The notes below the pieces were generated by a model. It saw only the letters and a list, made by a program, of their open reading frames with translations. It ran no database searches and was not told the origin of the DNA. This document shows positions 14,601-15,352 of a stretch of 15,352 bases of DNA, piece by piece. Within the stretch, counting starts at the first letter, position 1. The number at the start of each line of letters is the position of its first letter. The stretch comes from an uncultured Muribaculaceae bacterium (lineage in GTDB: Bacteria; Bacteroidota; Bacteroidia; Bacteroidales; Muribaculaceae), in NCBI GenBank assembly GCA_910576775.1, contig CAJTJV010000048.1, positions 1 to 15,352 of the forward strand. Direction: 5' to 3'. The position numbers were made by a program, and so were the translations under genes.

Positions 14601-15114
14601 TACGTATGCCAATGATTATAATAATGCGTATGGTATAACATACGCGGATGGCGCGACCCGCACGCTTGAGACAACGGCTGCGTACAGTTATTCCGATCCG
14701 GACAACACCGGCAGGGACAGCCGTTGCGGGATGAATGGAGTTGTCGTATACAGTCACTCTGAAGGAGACAATGTGTTTTTTCCGTTTGGCGCTATCGGAC
14801 ATGGCCGGCGCAGGTCTCAGTATTGGGATGTTGTAGGAAATATTAGAAATGAAGAATTCGGTTTTATGCGCTACGGTTCATTGGACTGCCGTTTAACAAG
14901 AGCGACCGATAATTATCGTCCGATGGCATGGGATTTACCATCTCAAAAAGGTGCGGCTTATTGGATTAATTCAGGTGGGGAAAAAGGTATTGCAATAGAT
15001 TTCAATGCAGGTAATTATATGACATATTATCTGAATAAAGGTGATTTATATACCAATTATGATAAGTTTGACAAACCTGACGCCCTGCCGATAAAGCCGG
15101 TACTTGACGAATAG
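11641..15114 (+). CDS. large probable tip adhesin of the pilus, lectin-like C-terminus
   Basis: The 1157-residue protein starts with a lipoprotein signal (AVFSSC, Cys24) and a probable maturation site Ser57-Arg58-Ala59. Residues about 60-175 look like a fimbrillin N-domain (DINTLWLVIFDNEGNFL). Residues about 415-500 hold NHHYRLTMKFN and DTVYVSYLYNQPATMPMRA, seen in large Bacteroidales fimbrial and DUF4906-like proteins. Residues about 726-855 form an Ig/BACON-like module ending IITVRYHGNSCTHKILVRQGY. From about 860 the C-terminus resembles FISUMP/DUF1566 or C-type-lectin-like domains (YRLPTFNEITQIG at 962-974, then VVVYSHSEGDNVFFPFGAIGHG). It lacks the C-terminal strand shared by the other subunits. 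Size and last position recall Mfa5, but no von Willebrand MIDAS motif was seen. The 3' part is AT-rich compared with the rest. Ligand unknown. Confidence 0.72.
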   Translation: MNRYICNIILLPVMLVCLAVFSSCEDRIEYFGGPIPDGISTVDVAMSYQAFTPALESRASGTTIKDINTLWLVIFDNEGNFLEKREVTDFEQRNEVENTRPDGALSSETVTGHAKFKLTLRNGYYKIYAVVNHDLSVVSDEDINSIEKLKKLDLTWNEGDVSANAQMFGHFVNGDKTTKYEGLETVAIRDNSSQLHSWVRRAASKLTIAFDTQNLNENIYIYLKSIEVKDVPKHCYLHEKNIVAQDGYELESKLVQGETIFFGNAKATDKGKEDHGKWPVIASGDSIYGLYSDRHGEMTGADIKARRAREHSDAAEALFFYENMQPDGIEGTVTDKRQDVKGENNQVSFPDGNYAGSHNSDGSLKDDAYTDKGWKDGKQWGSYVEVKAYYVNNAGTHPGKGDIIYRFMLGKNTTTNYEAERNHHYRLTMKFNGNANDVDFHIDYKEEAKPGLYTPDTVYVSYLYNQPATMPMRATPKPGYDFVSFEAVILENEWIPFPDHPGEDVTGLYNTTAWKMMQEGNDNSEYYKMTDKWVTDMAKVTDGKYYKADSEMKNGTEFGFLSLREVETVTKDMGRWASAALVKNFRDAYFKPTQYGTAEQKKDVNGPLNWREYVVGIPTKDETITTTDPVDGDYTFTRTTNSNNGEIDYVGTIPLFTRAKTLDSWAVFSGANSFYQHNRKARVKFTAHYEYNANSGLPKTDGDKYHESSYTVVLQAKRIDNPRGIYRRATNRSPFYVKLYYELLSPNGTLTDKDDEGNDVTEAVCFDEIISRGPWSATIEKDPHGLVMISSNGQIATGENGMITGRTLTPIQFTYTPRVSPPDGDSYGAIITVRYHGNSCTHKILVRQGYEPVVIGKGTSSGTSVKWSAFNVYNDKEMTKSPLSVGSLFRRHTTLDYPISEKNNAKYGLAKSVPSDYKFILANGNESTWGEITTCAASTKAFTPMNLISYAKGIDNGKVVSYRLPTFNEITQIGVVAGNGDGQTITNTYANDYNNAYGITYADGATRTLETTAAYSYSDPDNTGRDSRCGMNGVVVYSHSEGDNVFFPFGAIGHGRRRSQYWDVVGNIRNEEFGFMRYGSLDCRLTRATDNYRPMAWDLPSQKGAAYWINSGGEKGIAIDFNAGNYMTYYLNKGDLYTNYDKFDKPDALPIKPVLDE

Positions 15115-15156
15115 GTGATTGTGCCGGAGAGATGTCCGGTAATAACGAAATATAGG

Positions 15157-15200
15157 GTGGCGTAGCTGCGGAATTGTGCCGTAGCTACGCCACTCTTTTT
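15157..15200 (+). terminator. strong intrinsic terminator of the pilus operon
   Basis: GTGGCGTAGCT (15157-15167) pairs with AGCTACGCCAC (15183-15193). GCGG and CCGT extend the stem inward to about 15 bp with one G-U pair, leaving a 7-nt AATTGTG loop. TCTTTTT follows at 15194-15200. This is the clearest rho-independent terminator in the window. Confidence 0.9.
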
Positions 15201-15218
15201 GACGGTATGCGTTTGTAA

Positions 15219-15242
15219 CCCGGGCTTCGTACCTTGCCCGGG
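15219..15242. repeat. CCCGGGC / GCCCGGG palindrome
   Basis: CCCGGGC at 15219-15225 and GCCCGGG at 15236-15242 form a perfect 7-bp stem with a 10-nt loop. Weaker flanking TGTA/TACA pairing extends it. No T-run follows. Its place after an operon and its own self-complementary arms suggest a REP-like intergenic element rather than a terminator. Confidence 0.5.
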
Positions 15243-15320
15243 CCTACAGAACTGACGCTGCGATGCGGCTGACGCACACGGCTCTTTCATTTAGGATATT
15301 TTTGTGCATGTATCGTGAGA

Positions 15321-15333
15321 GCCTCGGAGAGGC
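15321..15333. repeat. short hairpin sharing a 12-mer with 3178-3189
   Basis: GCCTC (15321-15325) and GAGGC (15329-15333) form a stem around GGA. The surrounding 12-mer GAGCCTCGGAGA (15319-15330) is identical to 3178-3189. The core TCTCCGAG occurs inverted at 3214-3221. The last 150 bases of the window hold no credible coding frame. Confidence 0.4.
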
Positions 15334-15352
15334 GTCATAATGTGAAAACCCC

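Noticed and set aside
14500..15114. Diversity-generating retroelement variable region in the tip adhesin
   Set aside because: The lectin-like C-terminus invites the idea, but no near-duplicate template repeat and no reverse transcriptase appear in the window, although only 238 bp follow the gene.
1..15352. CRISPR arrays, tRNA or rRNA genes, insertion sequences
   Set aside because: No regularly spaced repeats, no cloverleaf-like or rRNA-like sequence and no transposase motifs were seen on either strand.

Overview
The window comes from a member of the Bacteroidales, most likely a gut lineage such as the Muribaculaceae. The order is supported by promoters of the TTG-N20-TAnnTTTG type, A-rich start regions without clear Shine-Dalgarno sites, and a fimbrillin-type (type V pilus) gene cluster. 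The family-level guess is inference only.

Positions 1-3240 hold a metabolic operon. nadB (L-aspartate oxidase, true start 150) has a textbook promoter at 97-127. It is followed after one base by a secreted PhoA-type alkaline phosphatase (1732-3120). A set of small hairpins follows (3122-3237). A small two-helix membrane protein (3319-3522) lies on the opposite strand.

Positions 3523-15200 form a pilus locus. A membrane-tethered AraC-type regulator (3832-4998) has its own promoter. That promoter is preceded by a tandem 10-bp repeat and a run of nine G. A second promoter at 5066-5095, almost identical in its core, opens the structural operon. Its leader of about 120 nt carries two palindromes and a T-run. 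The operon encodes a DUF3575-like barrel protein (5223), a DUF3868/OmpA-like protein (5810), the major fimbrillin (7349), a FimB/Mfa2-like anchor with a GTG start (9422), a minor fimbrial subunit (10532) and an 1157-residue probable tip adhesin (11641). A strong hairpin separates the fimbrillin from the three minor components. A very strong terminator at 15157-15200 closes the operon.

The proteins fit a polymerising surface fibre. The fimbrillin, minor subunit and tip protein each carry a lipoprotein signal plus an Arg-Ser/Ala site about 30 residues after the lipid Cys, as expected for protease-activated type V pilins. The anchor has the lipobox but no such site. The fimbrillin, anchor and minor subunit end in related C-terminal strands (possible donor strands), while the tip ends in a different, probably lectin-like domain. 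The last third of the tip gene is clearly more AT-rich than the rest. The least explained parts are the regulatory layer and the roles of the DUF3575 and DUF3868 proteins.
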